Notes: a model not told the origin generated them from the sequence alone. Positions 1-8,219 are shown, counted from the stretch's first letter. The stretch is DNA of 49,728 nt from Streptosporangiaceae bacterium (GCA_030041135.1 JASHOL010000469.1:1-49728); one strand, 5' to 3'. Program-made: numbers and translations.

Positions 1-3
1 ACC

Positions 4-63
4 CGGGCGCGGCGAGCTGCGGGTCCGGGCGCGGCGAGCTGCGGGTGCGGGCGGCGAGCTGCG
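4..63. repeat. 22-bp direct tandem repeat, about three copies
   Basis: Two copies of a 22-base unit (4-25, 26-47) are followed by a third (48-63) lacking two bases; the core is GGCGAGCTGCGGGT. The unit length is not a multiple of three, so the copies would fall in different reading frames, which argues against a protein repeat. The rest of 1-181 shows no convincing gene on either strand; it may hold the end of a gene outside the window. Confidence 0.6.
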
Positions 64-181
64 CGCGGGAGCTGGAGGGCGAAGGCGGGGGTGGCGAGAC
101 GCTGAGCTGCCGGCACAGAGGCGGTCGCCGACCTGCGGCGCGCGGGCGCGAGCCGCGGTGGAACCGTGGTGCCAGGTGGCC

Positions 182-730
182 TTAGCTGCGGCGGTGCGCG
201 CCAGCTGGTCGGCTGGCCGTGGTGGCCGGCGTGAGGCTCTCCTGCTCGGGTGGACCGCCCTTCGAGGCGGCGGACGGCATCGTCCAGACCCACTTGCGGT
301 AGGACCAGAACCGGAACAGCGTACCGACGCCCGTGCCGATGACCAGGGCCATGTTGTACCAGAGCTTGCCGGTCAGGCCCCCGACGTCCTGGATCAGCCA
401 GATGCACCCGTAGTAGATCAGCAGGCCAATGCCGTTCAGTATGAAGAACATGACGCTGTCGCGGGTCGTGCCCTGCCCTTGGCGATGACTGAACGACCAG
501 TAGCGGTTGCCGATGTAGGTGGCGATAACGGCAACGATCGTCGCCACGGTAATCGCCCAGTACTTCCCGATCCCGTGTAGTGCATTCGCGATGCCGAAGG
601 TGAGGATCGCGCCGATGGCGCCGACTACGAGGAATTTAGCGCCCTCGTGAATGAGCTGCCGGAACCGTTTGTACAACTCGCGGATGGTGCTCACCCTTGG
701 ACACGCCTCCCGATGCCCGAACGACCGCAT
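182..730 (-). CDS. GtrA family membrane protein
   Basis: A 182-residue protein with four predicted membrane helices (for example FLVVGAIGAILTFGIANAL and VMFFILNGIGLLIYYG) and the GtrA hallmarks GNRYWSF after helix 2 and FRFWSYRKWVW after helix 4. GtrA-like proteins are thought to help move polyprenyl-linked sugars across the membrane for cell-surface glycosylation; no glycosyltransferase lies beside this one, so its substrate is unknown. The C-terminal 25 residues are low-complexity and polar. The first 13 residues look non-native, and the GTG at 691 (VSTIRELYKRF) is an equally good start. It is divergent from the ABC exporter genes. Confidence 0.85.
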   Translation of the reverse strand: MRSFGHREACPRVSTIRELYKRFRQLIHEGAKFLVVGAIGAILTFGIANALHGIGKYWAITVATIVAVIATYIGNRYWSFSHRQGQGTTRDSVMFFILNGIGLLIYYGCIWLIQDVGGLTGKLWYNMALVIGTGVGTLFRFWSYRKWVWTMPSAASKGGPPEQESLTPATTASRPAGAHRRS

Positions 731-813
731 TGTGACCTTGTGAGACTACCGTGTGAACGCTAGCAACCTTGCCACTTGGCCATGTTCTTACCCGCCTGGG
801 GCCGGAATTTCAT

Positions 814-843
814 TTCAGGACTGTCGGCGCCCGCCGGTAGTCT
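814..843 (+). promoter_or_regulatory. Probable leaderless promoter of the ABC exporter operon
   Basis: TAGTCT (838-843) lies 7 bases before the GTG at 851, with TTCAGG (814-819) 18 bases upstream as a weak -35. There is no ribosome binding site before this GTG. This is the geometry of actinobacterial leaderless transcripts and favours 851 over the TTG at 776 or ATG at 782 as the start. Confidence 0.45.
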
Positions 844-850
844 CACGGGC

Positions 851-1789
851 GTGCCCGATCCAGAAGTCCTCATCACAGCCCACGGCCTGACCAAGCGATT
901 CGGTGACTTCACCGCTGTCGACGGGATCGACTTCGAGCTGCGACGAGGCGAGGCGTTCGGGTTCCTCGGTCCGAACGGGGCGGGGAAGTCCTCGACGATG
1001 CGCATGATCGGATGCGTCTCGCCGCCGAGCGGCGGGGAACTGTCGATCTTGGGCATGAACCCGCTGGTCGACGGCCCGGCCATCCGGGCCCGGCTGGGCG
1101 TCTGCCCGCAGGACGACACCCTGGACATCGAGCTCACGGTCAAGGAGAACCTGCTGATCTACGGCCGCTACTTCGGCCTGTCCCGCAGCGTGATCGCCGA
1201 GCGGACCGCCAAGTTGCTGGACTTCGTGCAGCTCACGGAGCGGGCCGACGACCAGGTGGAGCCGCTGTCCGGCGGCATGAAGCGCCGGCTGACCATCGCG
1301 CGTTCCCTGATCAACGAGCCGGAGATCCTGATCCTCGACGAGCCAACCACCGGCCTGGACCCGCAAGCCAGGCACGTCGTCTGGGATCGCTTGTTCCGGC
1401 TGAAGCAGCAGGGCGTCACGCTGATCCTGACGACCCACTACATGGACGAGGCCGAGCAACTGTGTGACCGGCTGGTCGTCATGGACGGCGGCAAGATCGC
1501 CGCGGAAGGCTCGCCCCGCGAGCTGATTGAGACCTACTCGACTCCCGAGGTGCTCGAGCTCAGGTTCCACGTTTCCGATCATGAGCAGGCGGCCGAGAAG
1601 GTGGCCGACGCGCCCTCCGAGCGGATGGAGGTGCTGGCCGACCGGATCTTGCTCTACGTCGCTAACGGGGATGCCGCTCTGGCTACGGTGCGCAGCCTGG
1701 GCCTGGAGCCGCTGACCTCGCTGGTACGCCGCAGCACGCTGGAGGACGTCTTCCTGCGGCTGACGGGCAGGCGGCTGGAGGACGGATGA
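851..1789 (+). CDS. ABC exporter ATP-binding protein, DrrA/NodI type
   Basis: Nucleotide-binding subunit that would power the two membrane proteins encoded just downstream. Visible motifs are Walker A GPNGAGKS, a Q-loop (CPQDD), signature LSGGM, Walker B LILDEPTTGLDP and the H-loop TTHYMDEAEQ. The roughly 80-residue tail after the ATPase core ends in LEDVFLRLTGR, which is typical of the DrrA/NodI group that exports drugs, lipids or polysaccharides. The open frame begins at 776 (TTG), but homology starts near VPDPEVLITAHGL, so the GTG at 851 is preferred. Its stop overlaps the next gene by ATGA, indicating translational coupling. The substrate cannot be told. Confidence 0.92.
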   Translation: MPDPEVLITAHGLTKRFGDFTAVDGIDFELRRGEAFGFLGPNGAGKSSTMRMIGCVSPPSGGELSILGMNPLVDGPAIRARLGVCPQDDTLDIELTVKENLLIYGRYFGLSRSVIAERTAKLLDFVQLTERADDQVEPLSGGMKRRLTIARSLINEPEILILDEPTTGLDPQARHVVWDRLFRLKQQGVTLILTTHYMDEAEQLCDRLVVMDGGKIAAEGSPRELIETYSTPEVLELRFHVSDHEQAAEKVADAPSERMEVLADRILLYVANGDAALATVRSLGLEPLTSLVRRSTLEDVFLRLTGRRLEDG

Positions 1790-2643
1790 CAGCGCCTGCC
1801 GTGCCGAGGGGCACCCCGTCCGCCGCGGAGACCGCTGAACTGCCAGGGACCAGGCCGGCCGTCGCGGGCCAGTGGGCGATGGCGATGCGCGCGTTCCGTT
1901 TCTGGCTGGTCAATTACCGGCGCACCTGGCGCGGGACGATGTACTCCAGCGTGCTCAACCCCGTGCTGTACCTGGGGGCCATGGGCCTCGGCCTGGGCAG
2001 CCTGGTCGACAAGCACCACAGCGCCAGCCTTGGCGGCGTCAGCTACCTGGCGTTCCTGGCGCCGGGCCTGCTCGCAGCGGCCGGCATGCAGACGGCCATG
2101 AACGAATCGACCTATCCCGTGATGGCCTCGGTCAAGTGGCTGAAGACCTATCAGGCGGCCGCCGCGTCCCCGCTGCGCCCAGGCGACCTGTTCCGCGGGC
2201 ACCTGATGTTCACCACGATGCGGCTGATCATGAACAGCATCATCTTCCTGGCGATCATGGCCGCGTTCGGGGCCGTCCGGTCGGCGTGGGTCGTCGCCGC
2301 GGTGCCGGTCGCCGTGCTCACCGGCCTGGCGTTCGCGGCGCCGATCGAGGCCTACGCCGTGACCAGGGAAAAGGAACAGGGCTTCGCGATGCTGTTCCGC
2401 TTCGGGATGATCCCGATGTTCCTGTTCTCTGGCACGTTCTTCCCGATCACCCAGCTCCCGGCCTGGATTCGGCCCCTGGCCTACATAACCCCACTCTGGC
2501 ACGGGGTCGCGCTGTGCCGGGCGCTGAGCCTGGGGACCGCCGGCCTGTGGTCGTCGGTCGGGCACCTTGCCTACCTAGCCGCGCTCACGTTGATCGGCCT
2601 GGTGGCCGGGTTCCGCACCTACCGGCGGCGGCTCTATGTCTGA
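1786..2643 (+). CDS. ABC-2 type exporter permease, first subunit
   Basis: A 285-residue integral membrane protein with six predicted helices and the ABC-2 pattern, including the late motif PMFLFSGTFFPITQLPAWIRP followed by LWHGVALCRALSLG. A 35-residue Ala/Pro-rich cytoplasmic head precedes the fold. It starts by a 4-base overlap with the ATPase gene and itself overlaps the next permease by 8 bases. With the second permease it probably forms a heterodimeric channel. Confidence 0.9.
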   Translation: MTAPAVPRGTPSAAETAELPGTRPAVAGQWAMAMRAFRFWLVNYRRTWRGTMYSSVLNPVLYLGAMGLGLGSLVDKHHSASLGGVSYLAFLAPGLLAAAGMQTAMNESTYPVMASVKWLKTYQAAAASPLRPGDLFRGHLMFTTMRLIMNSIIFLAIMAAFGAVRSAWVVAAVPVAVLTGLAFAAPIEAYAVTREKEQGFAMLFRFGMIPMFLFSGTFFPITQLPAWIRPLAYITPLWHGVALCRALSLGTAGLWSSVGHLAYLAALTLIGLVAGFRTYRRRLYV

Positions 2644-3484
2644 GCTGTCTGAGCAGCTACGCGGGCTGCCGCTGCGGATCCTGCCCCCGCAGTTGCTGGC
2701 GGCCAGGGGCAGGCTCCTCGGCGGCCGGGGGAGCGGGCACCTGATCGAGCGCCACGCCCGTGCCTACCGGCACGCCTGGCTCATCCTGGTCTCCGGGTTC
2801 TTCGAGCCGCTGTTCTACCTGCTGTCGATCGGCATCGGCATCGGCGTCCTGGTCGGGAAGGTCACCGGGCCGGGCGGGCACCTGATCGGGTTCACCAGCT
2901 TCGTCGCCCCGGCGCTGCTGGCGACCTCGTCGATGAACGGGGCCGTGTTCGACTCGACGATGAACGTGTTCTTCCGCCTCAAGTACGCCAAGCTCTACGA
3001 CGCCGCGCTGGCCACGCCCATGCGGTCAGGTGACGTGGCCCTTGGCGAGATCAGCTGGGCGCTGATCCGCGGCGGCCTTTATGCCATTGCCTTCATGGTC
3101 GTCATGCTTGCGATGGGGCTGGTGCACTCGGCCTGGGCCGTGTTCGCGATTCCGGCGGCGCTGCTGATCGGCTTCGCGTTTGCCGGCGCCGGGATGGCGG
3201 CGACCACGTTCATCCGCAGTTGGCTGGACTTCGAGTTCGTCACGCTGACGACGCTGCCGATGTTCCTGTTCTCGACAACCTTCTACCCGCTCAGCGTCTA
3301 TCCGCGCCCGATCCAGTACGTCGTGGACTGCACGCCGCTCTACCAGGGCATCGCGCTGCTGCGCGGACTCACGCTCGGCTTCGTCGGGCCGGGCCTGCTC
3401 TGGCACGTGCTCTACCTGGCCGTCATGGGCACGACGGGCCTGGCGATTGCCGGCCGGCGGATCACCCGCCTGCTGCTGCGCTAG
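2636..3484 (+). CDS. ABC-2 type exporter permease, second subunit
   Basis: A 282-residue permease of the same family as the preceding gene, with the matching late motif PMFLFSTTFYPLSVYPRPIQ and then LYQGIALLRGLTLG. About 45 polar, Arg-rich residues precede the first helix. Translation starts 8 bases inside the upstream gene, so the three genes form a tight operon. Two non-identical permeases with one ATPase is the DrrA-B-C-like arrangement of actinomycetes. Confidence 0.9.
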   Translation: MSELSEQLRGLPLRILPPQLLAARGRLLGGRGSGHLIERHARAYRHAWLILVSGFFEPLFYLLSIGIGIGVLVGKVTGPGGHLIGFTSFVAPALLATSSMNGAVFDSTMNVFFRLKYAKLYDAALATPMRSGDVALGEISWALIRGGLYAIAFMVVMLAMGLVHSAWAVFAIPAALLIGFAFAGAGMAATTFIRSWLDFEFVTLTTLPMFLFSTTFYPLSVYPRPIQYVVDCTPLYQGIALLRGLTLGFVGPGLLWHVLYLAVMGTTGLAIAGRRITRLLLR

Positions 3485-3511
3485 CCCGCCCGCAGATGCC
3501 ACGATCGGCTC

Positions 3512-3636
3512 ATGATCGGACGGCTGCATCACACTGTGCTCGACTGCCCTGACCAGGAAGCGCCGGCGTGGCCAGATCCGCAGGTCACCCGTTCTGCCTG
3601 ATCCGGCTGTCGCGCTGGGCACCGCCGATCCCGTGA
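3512..3636 (+). pseudogene. Remnant of a VOC (glyoxalase/bleomycin resistance fold) gene
   Basis: The ATG at 3512 opens with MIGRLHHTVLDCPD, a common N-terminus of actinobacterial VOC proteins, then passes straight to APAWPDPQ (a motif that sits mid-protein in that family) and stops at 3601. In the frame two bases over, AGHPFCLIRL, the family's C-terminal signature, runs from about 3580 to a stop at 3634-3636. A gene of about 350-400 bp has therefore collapsed to 125 bp by at least one large deletion plus a frame change. The call rests on recalled family motifs. Confidence 0.65.
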
Positions 3637-3728
3637 AAACCCTTCAGGACGGGAACGAGGTGTGTCCCCGGCTCGGTGCGTGCCGACGGCGCGACTACTC
3701 CTGGGCGGCGGCCTGTGGGTCGCGTCGC

Positions 3729-4790
3729 TCAGGCCGGCGCCGCCGACCGGTCGGCCAGCGGGCGGCGGCGCAGTGCGACGTCGGCCAGGGCCGGCGGGGT
3801 CCAGATCTCGTTGGGGTTGTACAGGTCAGTTCCCGGGGGCACGATCTCGTCGATCCGGTCGAGGGTCTTGTCGTCCAGAGCGAGCCAGGACCCTGCCAGC
3901 AGGCTGTCCAGCTGGCTTAGTGTCCGCGGGCCGATGATGACCGATGTGATCGCCGGATGGGCCATGGTGAACGCCACCGCGAGCTGGGGGAGCGAGCAGC
4001 CAAGGTCCTCGGCCAGCTCCGCCAGCCGGCCGGCCGCCGCGTACTTCGCGGAATTGGCGGGCAGCGCGGGATCGAAGCGATGCGGCGCGAGCGCCGCGCG
4101 GCCTGCGGTCAGGTCGACGTCGTCGCCGCTGTTGTACTGGCCGGACAGGAAGCCCCAGGCCAGCGGCGACCACGTGAGCACTCCCATCCCCAGCCGCTGG
4201 CATAGCGGAAGCAGGGAAGTCTCGATCCCGCGAGCCAGCATCGAGTAGGGCGGCTGTTCGGTGCGCAGCCGCATGAGGCCGCGTCTTTCTGCGACGTGAT
4301 AGGCGTCCACGATGTGGTCAGGCGGGAAGGCCGAGCAGCCGAACGCGCGGATCTTGCCCGCGCGGACCAGGTCGGTCAGGACGGAAAGCGTCTCCTCGAT
4401 GTCGGTCGAGGCGTCGGGCCGGTGCACCTGATAGAGGTCGATCCAGTCGGTCCGCAGCCGGTGCAGGCTGTTATCGATCTCGGCGAGGATCCAGCGCCTG
4501 GAGTTGCCGCTGCGATTGGGCCCGTCGCCCATCTGGAAGTGCACCTTGGTGGCCAGCACGACCTCGTCCCGGCGGCCGGCGAGCGCCTCGCCGACGATCT
4601 GCTCGGACTCGCCGTCGGAGTACATGTCGGCGGTGTCGACGAAGTTGATCCCGTGGTCGAGGGCGGCGTGGATGATCCGGGCGCAGTCGTCGTGATCGGG
4701 GTTGCCGACTGCGCCGAACATCATGGCTCCGAGGCAGTACGCGCTCACCTGGATCCCGGTTCCGCCGAGAGTGCGGTAGGTCATGGGCAT
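3729..4790 (-). CDS. Aldo/keto reductase
   Basis: NADPH-dependent oxidoreductase with a TIM barrel. The fold signatures are visible in order: YRTLGGTGIQVSAYCLGAM, the catalytic Asp and Tyr in NFVDTADMYSDGESE, Lys in VVLATKVHF, the HRPD segment (YQVHRPDAS, where catalytic His is expected) and the late cofactor motif SVIIGPRTLSQLDSLL. The open frame extends to 4913, but three in-frame ATGs (4796, 4790, 4784) precede MTYRTLGG. A promoter-like TAACGT ends 7 bases before the 4790 ATG, which is the start chosen here. The C-terminus carries about 20 extra Arg/Ala-rich residues. The physiological substrate is unknown. Confidence 0.9.
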   Translation of the reverse strand: MPMTYRTLGGTGIQVSAYCLGAMMFGAVGNPDHDDCARIIHAALDHGINFVDTADMYSDGESEQIVGEALAGRRDEVVLATKVHFQMGDGPNRSGNSRRWILAEIDNSLHRLRTDWIDLYQVHRPDASTDIEETLSVLTDLVRAGKIRAFGCSAFPPDHIVDAYHVAERRGLMRLRTEQPPYSMLARGIETSLLPLCQRLGMGVLTWSPLAWGFLSGQYNSGDDVDLTAGRAALAPHRFDPALPANSAKYAAAGRLAELAEDLGCSLPQLAVAFTMAHPAITSVIIGPRTLSQLDSLLAGSWLALDDKTLDRIDEIVPPGTDLYNPNEIWTPPALADVALRRRPLADRSAAPA

Positions 4791-4797
4791 GGGCATG

Positions 4798-4828
4798 ACG
4801 TTAGGTGCTGGAGCGCGCTCTAGGTCAA
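4798..4828 (-). promoter_or_regulatory. MerR-type promoter with operator palindrome before the aldo/keto reductase
   Basis: Read on the minus strand, TTGACC (4823-4828) and TAACGT (4798-4803) are separated by 19 bases. The spacer contains the perfect palindrome GAGCGCGCTC (4811-4820), extending to the 16-base near-palindrome CTGGAGCGCGCTCTAG (4808-4823). A 19-base spacer with a dyad between -35 and -10 is the hallmark of promoters activated by MerR-family regulators. No MerR gene is present in the window. Confidence 0.6.
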
Positions 4829-4909
4829 ATTGATAATGCGGGCGGCGCCGGGCGCGCAATCCGCTCAGTTCGCCTGGTCGGCCCAGGCACGGTCGATGGG
4901 CCCCGCCGC

Positions 4910-6268
4910 TCAATCGCGGGCGAGCCGTTCCAGCCGTTCGTGCAGGGTCGCGACGTAGGTCTCTGACTCTGGCTTCATCAGCACGCTCCGCAGGATACGG
5001 GCCCCGTCGACGTCGATCGCCATGTCCGGGTGGCGGCGCACGAAGGCGTCGGCCGAGACGCGCAGCGTGCTCACGAAGACGGGCTCGGCCGCTGCCGTCA
5101 TGCCGCGCTTGAGGATGTCCTCGCTGGCGGCGTCGATGGCGGACAGGCTGGGCTCGGCCGGGTAGTAGCTAATGATGTCCAGTTCAGGCTGCTGATAGAG
5201 GCGCAGGACATCGGACGCCTCGAGCCGTCCGGCCCAGTCAAGCGCGGCCCTGCGCCCGGCCGCCAGCACCTGGCCGAGTCCGTCGGGCGTCGGCGGCAGC
5301 ACCCGCAGTGTCAGCCACAGCGCGGCGGCGCTCGCGCCGGCCCGCGAGCACTCGAGGCTGATCTCGCCCAGGTGCAGCTCGTCCGAGGTGAAGTACGTGT
5401 ACGGCGAGTCGTGGACGTAGAACCGGCCAGCGGACGGGTCGGCGAAGATTACCGCGCCGCAGCCATAGGGCTGCAGGCCGTGCTTGTGGGGATCGACGAC
5501 GACCGAGTCGCAGTCGCGGATCGCCAGCCACGGCGCCGGGTCGAGCCCGGCCGGGCCGTCCTGGCCGGCCAGCAGCGTGAAGAAGCCGCCGTACGCCGCG
5601 TCGACGTGCACGCGCACGCCGTGCCGCCGGGCGACCGCGAGCACCTCGTGAACTGGGTCGATCGCGCCGAGGCCGGTCGTGCCCGCGGTCGCGACCACGG
5701 TCCCGATCTCGCCGCGGGCGAGCAGCGCGTCCAGTTCGGCCACGTCGATCCGGCCGCGGTCGTCCACGCCCACCGCGGTCCCTGAGATCCCGAGCACGCC
5801 GCACATCCGGCTGTGCGTGTAGTGCGCCTCGGCGCTATAGGCGATCCCGCGGCCGGGGTGCAGTTCCCTGGCGACATACAGCGCCTCCAGGTTGGCGATC
5901 GTTCCGCTGGTGGTCAGGTGCCCCAGGTGCGGCTCGAATCCGAACATCACGGCCAGCTGCGCGACCACCTCCTTTTCCATCGGCCCGGTGACCGGACCGC
6001 CGTCAAGCGCGTGGTTGTTCGGGTTGATGAGCATGGCGGCCAGGTAGCCGACGACCGCGGCCGGGTGCGGGGGCTTGAGCATCTGGCCGGCGTAGGAGGG
6101 GTGAAAGAACGGGTAGTTGCCGGCCAGCCTGCGGATCAGCTCAGCGAAGGCCGGCCCGAAGTCCTCGTCGCTGACCTGGACCGAGTCATGCTGCCGGTAA
6201 TCGCCGAAGCTGCGCTGCCACTCTTCGATCGCGGACGCCGTACTGCTCAGCCAGCGCTCTAGCTCCAT
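4910..6268 (-). CDS. Pyridoxal-phosphate-dependent decarboxylase (group II-like)
   Basis: A 452-residue fold-type I PLP enzyme. The Schiff-base lysine is K262 in VVDPHKHGLQPYG; the cofactor-nitrogen partner is D223 in HVDAAYGGFF; the substrate-pocket GTIANLEAL segment is near 122-130. Group II members decarboxylate aromatic or acidic amino acids or 2,4-diaminobutyrate; a few are aldolases or lyases instead, so the substrate is open. The ATG at 6268 has GAGGTGA upstream. It is transcribed toward the aldo/keto reductase, but that gene has its own promoter, so co-transcription is uncertain. Confidence 0.88.
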   Translation of the reverse strand: MELERWLSSTASAIEEWQRSFGDYRQHDSVQVSDEDFGPAFAELIRRLAGNYPFFHPSYAGQMLKPPHPAAVVGYLAAMLINPNNHALDGGPVTGPMEKEVVAQLAVMFGFEPHLGHLTTSGTIANLEALYVARELHPGRGIAYSAEAHYTHSRMCGVLGISGTAVGVDDRGRIDVAELDALLARGEIGTVVATAGTTGLGAIDPVHEVLAVARRHGVRVHVDAAYGGFFTLLAGQDGPAGLDPAPWLAIRDCDSVVVDPHKHGLQPYGCGAVIFADPSAGRFYVHDSPYTYFTSDELHLGEISLECSRAGASAAALWLTLRVLPPTPDGLGQVLAAGRRAALDWAGRLEASDVLRLYQQPELDIISYYPAEPSLSAIDAASEDILKRGMTAAAEPVFVSTLRVSADAFVRRHPDMAIDVDGARILRSVLMKPESETYVATLHERLERLARD

Positions 6269-6305
6269 CGCTCACCTCGGGTCGCTCGGGGGTCTCGCAA
6301 GCAGC

Positions 6306-6333
6306 TTGACACATTCCTATATGGGAATATGAT
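6306..6333 (+). promoter_or_regulatory. Leaderless promoter with embedded operator for the ArsR/SRPBCC operon
   Basis: TTGACA (6306-6311) and TATGAT (6328-6333) are 16 bases apart, a near-consensus housekeeping promoter. The spacer holds the dyad ATTCC-N6-GGAAT (6313-6328), a plausible site for the ArsR protein encoded next. The predicted transcription start falls at about 6340, the A of the ATG, so the mRNA should be leaderless and autorepressed. Confidence 0.7.
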
Positions 6334-6339
6334 TGCGGC

Positions 6340-6696
6340 ATGGCCAGGGCGGCGACGACGACCGACGCGTTCAACGCGGTCGCCGAGCCCCGGCGGCGGC
6401 AGATCCTTGACTTGCTCGCCGCCGGCGAGCTTCCGGTGAACGACCTCGTCGCCCGGCTCGGAGTCGCCCAGCCGCTGGTCTCCAAGCACTTGCGAGTGCT
6501 GCGGGAGGTGGGGCTGGTAGACGTGCGCGACGAAGGGCGGCAGCGCATGTACAGGCTCAACGGTGAGCCGCTCAAGCCGATCTACGACTGGGTGAGGGCC
6601 TACGAGCGGTCCTGGTCGACAAGGTTCGAGCGACTGGACGCGGTCCTGGCCGAGCTCAGGGAACAGGAGCAGGGAGATGACGGCAGTGACAGCTAG
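6340..6696 (+). CDS. ArsR/SmtB-type winged-helix repressor
   Basis: A 118-residue protein covering the whole ArsR fold: AEPRRRQILDLLAAGE, recognition helix region AQPLVSKHLRVLREVG, and the wing VRDEGRQRMYRLN. No Cys or His cluster for metal binding is seen, so it belongs to the non-metal ArsR group usually paired with SRPBCC genes, as here. It overlaps the following gene by 20 bases. The palindrome in its own promoter suggests that it represses both genes. Confidence 0.92.
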   Translation: MARAATTTDAFNAVAEPRRRQILDLLAAGELPVNDLVARLGVAQPLVSKHLRVLREVGLVDVRDEGRQRMYRLNGEPLKPIYDWVRAYERSWSTRFERLDAVLAELREQEQGDDGSDS

Positions 6697-7165
6697 CAAC
6701 GCGGTAGTGGTGACGCTGCCGAGCGACACCGAGGTTCAGATCACGCGGGTGTTTGACGCGCCGCGGGACCTGATCTACCTGGCCTGGACGACGCCCGAGC
6801 TGGTCAGGCGGTGGTGGGCCGGGGACCAGGGCGAGATCAAGAGCATCGAGATCGACCTGCGCGTGGGCGGATCCTGGCGGTACGTGATGGTCGCCAACGC
6901 CGGATTCGAGGTCGCCTTCCACGGTCAGTACCTCGAGCTCGTGCCAGGCGAGCGGATCGTATCGACCGATGTGTTCGAGGGCATGCCGGGCGCCACGGCG
7001 ATCAGCACGACGACGCTGACCGAGCAGGACGGGCGCACGACGCTCTCGATCCTGGTGCAGCACACGAGCACGGAGAACCGGGACGCGCAGGTGGCCTCCG
7101 GTATGGAGGCCGGACTGCAGACCTCGCTGGCTAAGCTCGAGCGGGTGGCGAACTCGCTGCGCTGA
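6677..7165 (+). CDS. SRPBCC/AHSA1-like protein
   Basis: A 162-residue helix-grip protein. Diagnostic stretches are ITRVFDAPRDLIYLAWTTPE near the start, RWWAGDQGEI, and WRYVMVANAGFEVAFHGQY. Such proteins bind a hydrophobic ligand in a cavity or act as Hsp90-activator-like domains, and they are often co-encoded with an ArsR repressor, which may sense the same ligand. The start lies inside the ArsR gene, preceded by CAGGGAGATG. The ligand is unknown. Confidence 0.9.
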   Translation: MTAVTASNAVVVTLPSDTEVQITRVFDAPRDLIYLAWTTPELVRRWWAGDQGEIKSIEIDLRVGGSWRYVMVANAGFEVAFHGQYLELVPGERIVSTDVFEGMPGATAISTTTLTEQDGRTTLSILVQHTSTENRDAQVASGMEAGLQTSLAKLERVANSLR

Positions 7166-7187
7166 TGGCGACCGGCAGCTGATCGCT

Positions 7188-8060
7188 TTAGCCGGCCGCG
7201 CCGAGCACAGCGCGCAGCCGGGCGGCGAACGCGGCTGGGCGGCTGGCGGCAACGAAATGGTCGGCTGGGAACTCGGCCAGCTCGACGCCCAGTTGCTCGG
7301 CGAGCGCGCGGGCGGTCTGGTAGGGCATGTGCTCCGGCAGTGACTGCGCGCCGATTCCGACGACTATGCGGGTGGACGCCGCTCGCAGGCCGGCCATGTC
7401 CGGCTTGTAGTTGCCGAGGTGCGGGATTAGCCAGCCTGCAAACAGCTCCAGGTTGCGCGAGACACGGGCCTCCGACTCGTCCTCGTCCGCGGTCGGCCCG
7501 GCGTCGTCCGCGCTCGGCTCGGTCTCGCCCGCGGTCGGCTCGTCCGGTCCAGGCCCGTCGCCAGGCCCGGCTCCGAACACGTACCCGACAAAGAAGTTCA
7601 GTGCCGGTTCCACTCCGTCCCGGCGGCAGATCTCCCCGACCTGCTCGTTGTTCGCCCGCCAGCGCTCGGCATCGGGAAGCAGCTCCGTCACCGGCGGTTC
7701 GTAGGCAACCAGCGTCCGTACTAGTCCCGGATGGCGAGCCACCAGCGCGAGGCCGTAGGTCGCTCCGCCGCTTGAGCCGAAGACGTCGGCCGGCCCGGTA
7801 CCGACCGCTTCGAGCAGGCGGCGGGCGTCCTCGGCGGCGAAATCGACGGTCAGGTCCTCTCGCGGTCCCGTCATCAGGCTCCTGGAGTTGCCCCGGCAGT
7901 CATACGTCACCACCGTGTAGCTGTCGGCCAGTTCCTCGGCGACGGGCCGGAAGCCCGAGGCGTCCGCGGGACCGCCCGCGATCATCAGCAAGACCGGACC
8001 GGACCCGCGCACCTCGTAGTACAGGGACCCGCCGGGAACCTCCAGCGTCGCGGCTTTCAT
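7188..8060 (-). CDS. Alpha/beta-fold hydrolase with an acidic insertion
   Basis: A 290-residue alpha/beta hydrolase: oxyanion-loop region LLMIAGGPADASGF, nucleophile elbow DVFGSSGGATYG with the second Ser as nucleophile, and a late DHFVAA segment carrying the catalytic His. The open frame begins at 8108, but the ATG at 8060 has AGGAG eight bases upstream and begins at family homology (MKAATLEVPGG). The lid region contains about 35 residues of near-repeated Asp/Glu/Pro/Ala (TAGETEPSADDAGPTADE), an unusual low-complexity insertion. The substrate is unknown. It converges on the SRPBCC gene. Confidence 0.88.
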   Translation of the reverse strand: MKAATLEVPGGSLYYEVRGSGPVLLMIAGGPADASGFRPVAEELADSYTVVTYDCRGNSRSLMTGPREDLTVDFAAEDARRLLEAVGTGPADVFGSSGGATYGLALVARHPGLVRTLVAYEPPVTELLPDAERWRANNEQVGEICRRDGVEPALNFFVGYVFGAGPGDGPGPDEPTAGETEPSADDAGPTADEDESEARVSRNLELFAGWLIPHLGNYKPDMAGLRAASTRIVVGIGAQSLPEHMPYQTARALAEQLGVELAEFPADHFVAASRPAAFAARLRAVLGAAG

Positions 8061-8219
8061 CAGTTGTCTCCTACCTGGGCGGCCACTCCCCAAGGAGAGC
8101 AAACTCACGTTGAATAGATCCAGTCAATGGCGGCGAGCCTCTTCATGCACAAGAAAGTGCTGAATGGCCGGATCTTGCTGCCACGAGCGGCGATGGCAGG
8201 GCGAGGGAAAGGCTGACGC

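Noticed and set aside
815-1582. Long antisense ORFs over the ABC genes and in many other places (for example 1654-2565, 30672-32078, 38732-40000)
   Set aside because: They are shadows of GC-rich coding frames, rich in Arg/Pro/Gly/Ala, without family motifs, and lie opposite well-supported genes.
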